From Bacilli bacterium (GTDB lineage: Bacteria; Bacillota_I; Bacilli_A; Izemoplasmatales; Hujiaoplasmataceae): a stretch of DNA of 54,531 nucleotides. This document shows positions 44,709 to 53,176 of the stretch, piece by piece. The notes beneath the pieces are model-generated. The model did no database searches. It worked only from the letters and a program-made list of their open reading frames with translations, and was not told the origin of the DNA. Numbering within the stretch: the stretch's first letter is position 1; each line of letters starts with the position of its first letter. The DNA is taken from positions 1 to 54,531 of the forward strand of contig JAGYOE010000005.1 in assembly GCA_018399755.1 (NCBI GenBank), written 5' to 3'. The translations under genes were made by a program, and so were the position numbers.

Positions 44709-46499
44709 ATGAATAAAAAAATACAAGAAAAACTAAATACTCTACCATCTAAGCCTGGAACTTATCAAATGCTTGATAATAACAACAGAATTATCTACGT
44801 AGGGAAAGCTAAGAACTTAAAAAAACGTGTAAGTTCTTATTTTGTTGGTGCTCATGATGATAAAACGACCAGGTTAATTAGAGAAATAGAAGATTTTAGT
44901 TATGTTATAACAAAAACAGAAAAAGAAGCTTTCTTATTAGAGTTATCACAAATAAAAAAATATATGCCTAAATATAATATTCAATTAACAGATAATAAAA
45001 CTTATCCATATATTGAAATTACTGATGAGAAACATCCAATTATTAGAGTAACAAGAAATGTGAATAAAAATAAAAAAAATGTTTTTGGCCCATATCCTAA
45101 CGCAACATATGCAAATGAAGTTGTAAGACTATTAGATTCAATATTTCCTTTTAGAAAATGTTCAACTTTTCCAAAAAAGGTATGTTTATACTATCATATA
45201 AATCAATGTTTAGGACCTTGTGAATATCCAGTAGATAAAAAAACTTATCAAAATCTTGTTAAACAAGTAAGAAGTTTTTTACACGGAAATACAAAAACAT
45301 TTATTAATGAGTACAGAAATAAAATGCAAAAGTATTCAAATAAATTAGAATTTGAAAAAGCCAAAGAATATCGTGATTTAATTACAGCTATTGAAAAAAC
45401 CACAGAAAAACAACAAGTTATTTTTAATGATAATAAGGATCGGGATATTATCAACTTTGTTAGTTATGACAATTATATATCAATAAATATATTGTTTATG
45501 CGACAAGGAAGAGTTTTATTTTCAAAATCCAAGATATTTGCTTATTATGGCAACAAAGAAGAGATTCTTTTGACATATTTAGCGCAATTTTATGAAAAAC
45601 AACCTCTACCTAATGAAATATTATTACCTAAAGGTTATGATTATGATTTATTTCCGGTGGTTTTTAATAATATTATTCATGTCCCTCAGCGAGGCAAAAA
45701 AATTCATTTATTAGATATTGCTTATGAAAATGCAAAAGCACATTTAAATAATAATCTTCAAGCATACTTAAATAAAGAAAATAAAACAATTCACGCTCTA
45801 AAAGAATTGGAAGATTTATTAAAACTAAATACAATAACAAGAATTGATGCATTCGATAATTCTAATATCTCTGGGCAAAATTTAGTATCTGCTATGGTGG
45901 TATTTATTAATGGCTTACCTGATAAAAACGAATATCGAAAATATAGAATTAAAACTGTAAATACTAATGATGATTATCATTTAATGAAAGAAGTAATTTA
46001 TCGCCGCTATTTTTCAGTCCTTAGAGATGATTTAGAAAAACCCGACTTAATTATCGTTGATGGTGGTTTAGCTCAACAACGAGCTGCTAAAGCGGTTTTA
46101 AACGAGTTAAATTTAGATATAAGTGTTATAGGTTTAAAGAAAAATAAGCGTCATAAAACTGAAGCAATTATTACAGACTCAGAAGCAGAAATAAAATTAG
46201 ATAAACGTTCTAATTTATATTCGCTTCTCTATAAAATTCAAGAAGAAGTTCATAGATTTGCAATAAGTTATCAACGTAACATTGCTGGAAAACAAATTTA
46301 CGCTTCTATATTAGATACAATACCAAAAGTGGGAAAAGTAACAAAAAATAAACTCTTAAAAAAATATAAAAATTTAGAAAATATTAAAAACGCTCCAAAA
46401 AAAGAATTACAAGCTATGAGCATATCCGAAAAGGCAATTGATAATATATACCTAGCTTTAAGTAATTATAATTTAACTAAGAAAGATGATAATAAATGA
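44709..46499 (+). CDS. uvrC: Excinuclease ABC subunit C
   Basis: 596 residues, complete UvrC. The N-terminal GIY-YIG nuclease (LPSKPGTYQMLDNNNRIIYV, GKAKNLKKRVSSYF), the Cys region CLYYHINQCLGPCEYP, the UVR helix (KLEFEKAKEYRDLITAI), the RNase H-like second nuclease (RIDAFDNSNISGQNLVSAMV, PDLIIVDGGLAQQRAA) and a C-terminal helix-hairpin-helix (SILDTIPKVGKVTKNKLLKK) are present. Makes both incisions in nucleotide excision repair. The start matches the family start exactly, although no ribosome site exists, which fits leaderless translation. Confidence 0.97.
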   Translation: MNKKIQEKLNTLPSKPGTYQMLDNNNRIIYVGKAKNLKKRVSSYFVGAHDDKTTRLIREIEDFSYVITKTEKEAFLLELSQIKKYMPKYNIQLTDNKTYPYIEITDEKHPIIRVTRNVNKNKKNVFGPYPNATYANEVVRLLDSIFPFRKCSTFPKKVCLYYHINQCLGPCEYPVDKKTYQNLVKQVRSFLHGNTKTFINEYRNKMQKYSNKLEFEKAKEYRDLITAIEKTTEKQQVIFNDNKDRDIINFVSYDNYISINILFMRQGRVLFSKSKIFAYYGNKEEILLTYLAQFYEKQPLPNEILLPKGYDYDLFPVVFNNIIHVPQRGKKIHLLDIAYENAKAHLNNNLQAYLNKENKTIHALKELEDLLKLNTITRIDAFDNSNISGQNLVSAMVVFINGLPDKNEYRKYRIKTVNTNDDYHLMKEVIYRRYFSVLRDDLEKPDLIIVDGGLAQQRAAKAVLNELNLDISVIGLKKNKRHKTEAIITDSEAEIKLDKRSNLYSLLYKIQEEVHRFAISYQRNIAGKQIYASILDTIPKVGKVTKNKLLKKYKNLENIKNAPKKELQAMSISEKAIDNIYLALSNYNLTKKDDNK

Positions 46500-47374
46500 C
46501 AGAAAATGTAAATGGAAGTATTTATAAGGTAATTGAAAACAAAAGGATAATCGCTATTTCTAGCAAAAAAAGACTATATTATTATTATATGAGTAAAGGT
46601 ATGTTCCGCCAGTTTATGGATTATTTCCATAAAAATATTTACGTGTTTCTAAAAGTTAAGCCTAATTATAGATTATATAAGGGAATAAAAGTACAAAATG
46701 TTATTAGTATTGATAAAGTATTATCACCCAATAAAAACAAACCGAAAATTTTTTATGATATTTCAATGATTAAAAGTGAAATTAAAAAATTAGTCAATCA
46801 AAAACGCAATCGCTTATTCATTGATTTTGAAATGTCCATGCCACCATATCATAATTATGAAAATTTTATTTCTGAAATAATTCAAGTAGGCTTTGTTTTA
46901 ACTGACGAATATGGAAATATAATAAAAAAATATAATAGTTTTATTAAACCAAAGCTCTTCCCTAAAATATCTAAACGAACATTACGTTTTTTGGAGTTAA
47001 ATCAAAAGAATGTTGATGGAGGTATTGATTATCTAACGCTTTACAAACTTTTAAAAGAAATTAATATAGCTTATGAACCGATAATTTATGTTTGGGGTAA
47101 AAATGATAAATTTGAACTGGCAAAACTAAATAAAATTTATCAACTTGATAATTTTATTGATGATATGCAGTTTGTTGATTTATTAAGTTTACACAAAACA
47201 TATTTCCGCTTAAAAAACGATTTAGGTTTATTTAATGCTTTTAATAGTTACTCTAAGATAACAGCTTTAAATAATCAAAAACATGATGCTTTAGAAGATG
47301 CTCTTGTAACAAAAGAGGTATTTTATAGTTTTAAGGATGTATGTAATCATAAATTAAAAGTTAATATTGCATAA
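46496..47374 (+). CDS. DEDDh-type 3'-5' exonuclease domain protein
   Basis: 292 residues. The first 100 residues are unlike known domains (YYYYMSKGMFRQFMDYFHKN), then an exonuclease fold: DFEMSMPP (Asp and Glu near 110-112), IIQVGFVLTDEYGNIIKKYN, a middle Asp region (VYVWGKNDKFEL) and HDALEDALVTKEVF (His near 263, Asp close behind). The four acidic residues and His match RNase T/DnaQ-type enzymes, such as the KapD group. DNA or RNA as substrate is open. Coupled to uvrC (ATGA overlap), which hints at a repair role. Confidence 0.85.
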   Translation: MTENVNGSIYKVIENKRIIAISSKKRLYYYYMSKGMFRQFMDYFHKNIYVFLKVKPNYRLYKGIKVQNVISIDKVLSPNKNKPKIFYDISMIKSEIKKLVNQKRNRLFIDFEMSMPPYHNYENFISEIIQVGFVLTDEYGNIIKKYNSFIKPKLFPKISKRTLRFLELNQKNVDGGIDYLTLYKLLKEINIAYEPIIYVWGKNDKFELAKLNKIYQLDNFIDDMQFVDLLSLHKTYFRLKNDLGLFNAFNSYSKITALNNQKHDALEDALVTKEVFYSFKDVCNHKLKVNIA

Positions 47375-47375
47375 A

Positions 47376-47406
47376 AAAAAAGATGAATTTTGAATTCATC
47401 TTTTTT
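47376..47406. terminator. Bidirectional terminator between exonuclease and RNase J genes
   Basis: Stem AGATGAATT with AATTCATCT, A-run left and T-run right, shared by the two converging genes. Confidence 0.88.
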
Positions 47407-47411
47407 GTAGT

Positions 47412-49094
47412 TTATAAAATCATAACAACAGGCATAATCATTGGTTCGCGATTTGTTTCAGTTTTTATGTATTTTTTTAAGCTTTTAGCAATATCATTTT
47501 TAATTCCATTTATATTTAATTTTTTATTTTTTGGGTTAAGATATTTTTTCGCAGATTCGAGAACTATATTTTGCATGTCTTTAATCATTTTCTTATTATC
47601 TTTGACAAAGATAAAACCTTTTGAAACGATATTTGGTGTGCAGATAACTTCGTATTTTTTTTGACTAATCGTTAAAATTACTGATAATAATCCATCTTCA
47701 GATAATTCTCTTCGGTCTTTAAGAACTAAAGAACCTACTTCGCCAATGCTTTCGCTATCAACATATACATCTCCAGTTTTAACTTTAGCTTTAATATAAG
47801 CTTTATTTGGCTTAACAGATAAAACATCGCCATTGCCTAGAATAAAAGTATTTTCTTTTTTAACTCCAGTATCAACTGCTAGTTTTTGATGTGCTTTTAA
47901 CATGCGATGTTCACCATGAATTGGGGTGAAAAATTTCGGCTTCATAAGCTTAAGCATAAGTTTTAATTCGCCTTGTCCTCCATGACCAGATGAATGAACA
48001 TCTGCAAATGGTGATTGAGTTATTACGTTAGCACCATTTTTTTGTAAGAGGTTGATTGTTCGATTAATACTTTCTAAATTACCAGGGATAGGTGAAGAAG
48101 AAAGAATTACTGTATCTCCTGGAATAAGCGTAATTTGTCTATGGCTTTTATTAGCTATTCTAGTTAAAGCTGCAAAAGGTTCTCCTTGTGAACCAGTAGA
48201 AATAATCGTTAAGTCTTTTTTCTTTATTGCAGATCGATTTCTAGTGTCAATAAAGGTACCTTTAGGTGCTTTTATATATCCTAGTTTAAAGCCAACATCA
48301 ATATTTCTAATCATTGATCTACCAAAAACAGCGATTTTACGATTTGAAGCTACACTAGCTTCAATAATTTGTTGGATTCTATGAATGTTTGAGGCAAAAG
48401 TAGCAATGATAACTCTTCCTTCTATGTCTTCAAACATCTCACGAATATTTTCCGATACAACTTTTTCTGAAGTAGTAAAGTCTTCTAATTCAGCATTAGT
48501 AGAATCACTTAACAAACATAAAACCCCTTCATCTCCGATTCTAGCCATTTTATGGTAATCAGAATCTTTTCCAGTAGGCGAAAAGTCAAACTTAAAATCG
48601 CCTGTATGAACAACATACCCAACAGGGGTTTTAACTCTTAGACCAAATGTATCAGGAATAGAATGATTTGTTCTGAAGAAGTCAACTTCTAATTTATTAA
48701 ATGTCAAAACATCACCATCAGTAAATTTTTTAAGATTTACAGGAAAGTTCACTTTTTCTTCGAGTTTTGCTTGAATTAATCCATAACTTAAACCTGAGGC
48801 ATAAATTACTGGAATATTAACTTGTTGAAGTAAAAAAGGTATTCCACCAATATGGTCTTCATGTCCATGAGAAATAATTAAGGCTTTAATTTTTTCTTGA
48901 TTATCAATTAGATAGGTGTAATCTGGAATAACGTAATCAATTCCTAAAAGATATTCATCGGGGAATAAAATGCCCGAATCAACTATTATCAGTTCATCTT
49001 CATATTGAATGATATACATATTTTTGCCGACTTCACCTAAACCGCCTAAGGCAAAAACACCTATCTCCTTGTTTAAATTTAATTTTGTTTTCAT
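47412..49094 (-). CDS. rnjA: Ribonuclease J
   Basis: 560 residues, metallo-beta-lactamase/beta-CASP RNase. SHGHEDHIGGIPFLL is the metal motif, VHTGDFKFDFSP, SDSTNAE, IATFASNIHRIQQI, SSGHGGQGELKLML and TPIHGEHRMLKAH follow in the family order. Combines 5'-3' exo- and endonuclease activity and leads mRNA turnover in Bacillota. GAAAGGAA ribosome site. Convergent with the uvrC unit, divergent from priA. Only one J paralogue is visible here, so J1 versus J2 cannot be decided. Confidence 0.95.
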   Translation of the reverse strand: MKTKLNLNKEIGVFALGGLGEVGKNMYIIQYEDELIIVDSGILFPDEYLLGIDYVIPDYTYLIDNQEKIKALIISHGHEDHIGGIPFLLQQVNIPVIYASGLSYGLIQAKLEEKVNFPVNLKKFTDGDVLTFNKLEVDFFRTNHSIPDTFGLRVKTPVGYVVHTGDFKFDFSPTGKDSDYHKMARIGDEGVLCLLSDSTNAELEDFTTSEKVVSENIREMFEDIEGRVIIATFASNIHRIQQIIEASVASNRKIAVFGRSMIRNIDVGFKLGYIKAPKGTFIDTRNRSAIKKKDLTIISTGSQGEPFAALTRIANKSHRQITLIPGDTVILSSSPIPGNLESINRTINLLQKNGANVITQSPFADVHSSGHGGQGELKLMLKLMKPKFFTPIHGEHRMLKAHQKLAVDTGVKKENTFILGNGDVLSVKPNKAYIKAKVKTGDVYVDSESIGEVGSLVLKDRRELSEDGLLSVILTISQKKYEVICTPNIVSKGFIFVKDNKKMIKDMQNIVLESAKKYLNPKNKKLNINGIKNDIAKSLKKYIKTETNREPMIMPVVMIL

Positions 49095-49127
49095 AATATT
49101 TCCTTTCAGTTTGATATTAACATTAAT

Positions 49128-49156
49128 ATTATAAAGGGTATTAATTGTTTTTGCAA
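49128..49156 (-). promoter_or_regulatory. Promoter of the RNase J gene
   Basis: Minus strand: TTGCAA (49151-49156), 17-base spacer, TATAAT (49128-49133), about 35 bases before the start codon. Confidence 0.7.
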
Positions 49157-49197
49157 TTATTTGCTTCCGTAATCATCTTTTCTAGTTTACTATATAA

Positions 49198-49206
49198 TGG
49201 TATAAT
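49198..49206 (+). promoter_or_regulatory. Extended -10 before priA
   Basis: TGG-TATAAT (TATAAT at 49201-49206), 20 bases before the priA ATG; no good -35. A second TATAAT sits at 49193-49198. Confidence 0.5.
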
Positions 49207-49225
49207 AAAAAAAAGGAGATTAACT

Positions 49226-51569
49226 ATGATAGCTAGAGTTTTAGTCGATGTAAAAGCAAAACAAGTTGATAAAACCTATGATTATATAATTCCTGATAAA
49301 TATTTGGATTTATTAAAAATAGGCTAGGTAATCGTGCCTTTTGGAGCTAGAAAAGCTATGGGCTATTGTTTGGAGATTACTGAACATTCTAATTATAATA
49401 AAGATTTAAAAGAAATAAAGAGAATCATCGATGTTGAATCATATTTAAATGAAGAATTAATCACCCTTGCAAAAAGAAATTAGTAATGAAACAGGCTATT
49501 TACTTATATCAGTTTTAGAAACAATTTTACCCTACGCTTTTAAAAAGTGATGTACAAGCCAAAAATTCAAGTGATTGATTTAGAATCAGTCCATGATTCG
49601 TTAAACCATACTTTTTAAATCAACATGAAAGATATTTAGAAGAAATAGATGATAACCTTATAGTTTGGTTTTAAAAGATATAAAAAGGATTCTTAAAAAC
49701 AAAACTATGAGATTAAAAGAAAAATAAGTCTTTATCTAAAAGGTTTGTTCAATTATTAACCAATGATAAAAGTCAGTTAAGTCAAAAACAAAAGCAAGTT
49801 TATGATTATTTGAGTGAGAGAGGAAAGAAAGCCGATTTATTAAAAATTATCACCATCGTTTGTAAATATAACGACATCCGTTCTTAAGACCATGGAAAAA
49901 CATGGGTATGTAAAAATATATGATCAAGAGGTTTTTAGAAAAGTTGAAACCTTTTATGATAAACCCTCATGTAGAGGTTGAATTAAACCAAGAACAAGAA
50001 GAAGTCTTTAATGAAATAAAGGTAAAATTAAATAATAATCATACGATTTTACTACATGGTGTGACTGGTTCAGGTAAACTGAGATATATATGAAAGCCAT
50101 TAATGAAGTCATAGAAAGGGCAAGACCGTGATTTTATTGGTGCCTGAAATATCATTAACGCCAATGATGATTCAAAGGTTTAAAAGTCGTTTCAAACACT
50201 TAGTCGCGACCATACATTCTGGCTTATCAAAAATGGAGAAATATGATGAGTGGAGAAGAATTATTCGTAAGGAAGCGAGAATTGTCATTGGCGCAAGAAG
50301 TGCATGTTTTGCACCTTAGAAACATTGGCTTAATGATTATCGATGAATCTCATGAATCAACTTATAAACAAACAGATCATTTGCCTTATTATGTCATGAT
50401 ATTTTAAAGAAACGTTCAAAACGCATCGTGCTTTGGCCGATACTTGGTTCAAAGAACTCCTAATATAGAATCTTATGCAAGAGTTGCTAGAGGTCATTAT
50501 CGCCTATTAGAACTTAAGAATAGAGCATTGAACCTTCAAAGATGCCGACGATAAATATTGTTAATATGGTGATGAGTTTAAAGCAGGGCATACTGAAGAT
50601 ATATCAAGGCGTTTAATGAGGCAATTAAACTGCGCTAGATAATCACCAAAGAAGTTATTTTACCACTCAACCGTAGAGGGTATTCCCACTCTTTTAATGT
50701 GTCGAGAATGTGGGCATGCCTTAAATGTAAAAACTGTGACATTTCGTTAACTTATCACAAACACACAAATTCACTTAAATGTCATTATTGTTCATATGAA
50801 GAGTAAAGTGCCACAAATTTGTGAAAATTGCGTCAAAGTCCATTGAATATATGGGCAGTGGCACACAAAAAAATAGAAAATGATTTAAATAATTTATCTC
50901 TGAAGCAAAAAGTCTTCGAATGGACACAGATACAACCACAAGAAAACATGCTCATGAAAAATTATTGCATTCAATTTCAAGAAAAGGGAGATATCTTAAT
51001 AGGTACTCCAAATGATCGCCAAAGGCTTAGATTTTCCGAAAGTGACTTTGGTGGGGATTTTTACAAGCCGATGGAAACTTGTTTGTCCCAGATTTTAGGG
51101 CACCAGAAAAGACATTTCAATTAATCATGCAAAGTTTGTATGCTCGGGAAGAAGAGATACATTAGGAGAAGTAATTATTCAAGCTTATAATCCCGAGCAT
51201 TATGCAATAAATTATGCTTATAAAAACGATTATATTGGGTTTTATGAACATGAGATGAGATTAAGGAGAATCGCTAGATATGCGCCTTTTTACTTTTTGA
51301 TTGAATTAAATATTTCTGGAGAAACTATAAATAAAGTAATGCTGTATGGAATTAATATAGCTAAAGAGATTAGAAGAAACTTAAAAGAATCTTCTATTAT
51401 TCTTGGACCAGCTTCAGAAGTAAGAAAAATTAATAATCGTTTTTCTACTACAATTTTAATAAAATACAAGGATGAGCCTAAAATAATTGATTTAGTAAGA
51501 GCGGTTTTGAAGCGTTATGAAAAACGTGATATATTAATTAGAGTAGATAGATTTCCAGGTGTAGGATAG
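49226..51569 (+). CDS. priA: Primosomal protein N' (PriA helicase, frameshifted)
   Basis: Replication-restart DNA helicase, about 770 aa after frame joining. RVLVDVKAKQVDKTYDYIIP and VPFGARKAMGYCLEI start the 3'-DNA-binding domain. Walker A region GVTGSGKT (about 50060), LVPEISLTPMMIQRF, DESHESTYKQ (DExH box, about 50340), zinc-binding Cys pairs (MCRECGHAL..CKNCD, KCHYCS, ICENCG, 50700-50835), YMGSGTQKIENDL and KGDILIGTQMIAKGLDFPKV are all found. The first 33 and last 105 residues are in clean frames. Between 49325 and about 51180 many indels break it. PriA is broadly conserved, and the pattern matches the left block, so I read this as sequence error. Confidence 0.85.
49325..51180. other. Second indel-dense sequence block
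   Basis: Within priA, from the TAG at 49325 to about 51180, frames must be switched many times, whereas the flanking parts of the same gene, RNase J and fmt are clean. Same signature as the block at 1740-17026. Probably another stretch of uncorrected long-read sequence. Confidence 0.85.
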
Positions 51570-51577
51570 GTGATATG

Positions 51578-52504
51578 ATGAAAATTTGTTTTATGGGAAG
51601 CATGGATTTTGCTGTAGAAATATTAAATGGTTTAAATGATAAATATGGTGTTGATTTAGTAGTTACTCAACCTGATAAGCCTTTTGGAAGAAAACAAAAA
51701 CTTAAAGGTACGCCAGTGAAAGAAAGAGCAATTGAATTAGGTTTAGAAATATTTCAGCCATCATCAATAAAAAAGGATTATAAAAAAATTATTGAAGAAG
51801 AATTTGATTTTATTATAGTAGCGGCTTATGGTCAAATTATTCCCGAAATTGTTTTGAATCACGGAAAGTACAGAGCTATTAATGTACACGCCTCTCTCTT
51901 ACCGAAGTATCGTGGTGGTTCGCCAATGCATAGAGCAATTATTAATGGCGATAAATATAGTGGAGTTACAATAATGTATATGGTAAAAAAAATGGATGCA
52001 GGATTGATATTGGCTCAGGAAAAAGTAAAAATTAATTTTAGTGATAATGTGAAAACACTAGAAAAAAAATTAGCTGAAACTGGAAAAGTTTTATTACTAA
52101 AAACAATATATGATCTATTAGATGATAAAATTGAAGCAAAACAACAAAATCAGGAAGAAATCAGTTTTGCTTATAATTTAAAACCAGAAGAAAAAGAAAT
52201 TAATTTTTGTAATAAAGCGATTGATATTTATAATAAAATTAGAGGAATGTATCCTTGGCCGATAGCGGAAATTATGGTCAATAATAAAAAAATAAAAATA
52301 TTTAAAGCTGAATATAGTGAGGAAAATACTAATAAAACTCCTGGAACAATTTATAAGATAAATAAATCAGGAGTATTTATCCAGTGTTTAGAAGGATCAA
52401 TTATTTTAAAAGAAATACAACTTCAAGGGAAAAAACGTATGGATATAAATGCTTTTATGAACGGTATAGGAAAACAATTTTTTAAATTAGATAAAAACAT
52501 TTAA
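51578..52504 (+). CDS. fmt: Methionyl-tRNA formyltransferase
   Basis: 308 residues from the second of two adjacent ATGs, four bases behind AGGTGAT. Formylates initiator Met-tRNA. MKICFMGSMDFAVEIL, TQPDKPFGRKQKL, INVHASLLPKYRGGSPMHRA (catalytic Asn-His with SLLPKYRG) and the C-terminal domain NKIRGMYPWPIAEI are typical. Located directly after priA, as in many Bacillota (priA-def-fmt order; def is not between them here). Normal length, no defects. Confidence 0.96.
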   Translation: MKICFMGSMDFAVEILNGLNDKYGVDLVVTQPDKPFGRKQKLKGTPVKERAIELGLEIFQPSSIKKDYKKIIEEEFDFIIVAAYGQIIPEIVLNHGKYRAINVHASLLPKYRGGSPMHRAIINGDKYSGVTIMYMVKKMDAGLILAQEKVKINFSDNVKTLEKKLAETGKVLLLKTIYDLLDDKIEAKQQNQEEISFAYNLKPEEKEINFCNKAIDIYNKIRGMYPWPIAEIMVNNKKIKIFKAEYSEENTNKTPGTIYKINKSGVFIQCLEGSIILKEIQLQGKKRMDINAFMNGIGKQFFKLDKNI

Positions 52505-52527
52505 ATGTTTTAATTGAGCCGTTTTTG

Positions 52528-52536
52528 TGGTATAAT
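52528..52536 (+). promoter_or_regulatory. Extended -10 promoter of the PgpA-like gene
   Basis: TGG-TATAAT (TATAAT at 52531-52536); the TTGAGC upstream is only 11 bases away, too near to be a -35. Confidence 0.5.
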
Positions 52537-52572
52537 ATGTAATTAATTAAAATTGGAAAGGATAGTTTAATT

Positions 52573-53133
52573 ATGAATAGAGATAAAAATTTATTTTCTC
52601 GTGATGAAATGCTTGAAATGAATATAGAGATGTTGGAATCTCGAGGAGTAAGCGTTGATGAAATAGCAAAAATAGCTTATAAACAACAATCAAAATGGAA
52701 GGATGATATATCTTACCAAGAATGTGTAACTTCTGTAGAGAAAATTTTATCTTTGCGTGATGTTTTCCATATTTTACAGTTAGGAGCTGAAATAGATAGG
52801 TTAACTGAACAAAAAGCTTTTAAAGGGCCTATCCAATCAATTTTAGCTTCAGATTTAGGTATGTTTGGGATCGATGAATTATTTGGAATTGAATTGGCTG
52901 GTTTATATGGAACTATAGGTAAAACTAATTTTGGTGATATTGATGTTAATAAACCAGGAATTGTAAATGAATTAAACGATAAAGGCAAAGGCGAAAATAA
53001 AGCTTGTCATACATTTTTGGATGATATTGTAGGTGCCGTAGCAGCAGCTGCTTCCACAAGAGTTGCTCAAATTGAAAATGAAAATGAAGCGAGAAAAGAT
53101 CCAAGTATAATCGAAGAACCACAATTGTTTTAA
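52573..53133 (+). CDS. PgpA/YutG-like phosphatidylglycerophosphatase A family protein
   Basis: 186 residues. MLESRGVSVDEIAKIAYKQQ, CVTSVEKILSLRDVFHILQL, GIDELFGIELAGLYGTIGKT, NFGDIDVNKPGIV and HTFLDDIVGAVAAAASTRVA follow the YutG family line for line. YutG is the Bacillus PgpA-related protein; the conserved Asp and Glu residues are kept. Membrane segments are weak, as in YutG, so the phosphatase role in phospholipid synthesis is probable but not certain. GGAAAGGA ribosome site. Confidence 0.85.
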   Translation: MNRDKNLFSRDEMLEMNIEMLESRGVSVDEIAKIAYKQQSKWKDDISYQECVTSVEKILSLRDVFHILQLGAEIDRLTEQKAFKGPIQSILASDLGMFGIDELFGIELAGLYGTIGKTNFGDIDVNKPGIVNELNDKGKGENKACHTFLDDIVGAVAAAASTRVAQIENENEARKDPSIIEEPQLF

Positions 53134-53176
53134 ATAAAATTGTTTTTGTTAAAGCAATATGAAGGGAGGATATTAA

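Noticed and set aside
47383-47664. Hydrophobic plus-strand frame opposite the end of RNase J
   Set aside because: It is the complement of the conserved RNase J C-terminal domain, and the terminator of the exonuclease gene lies at its start.
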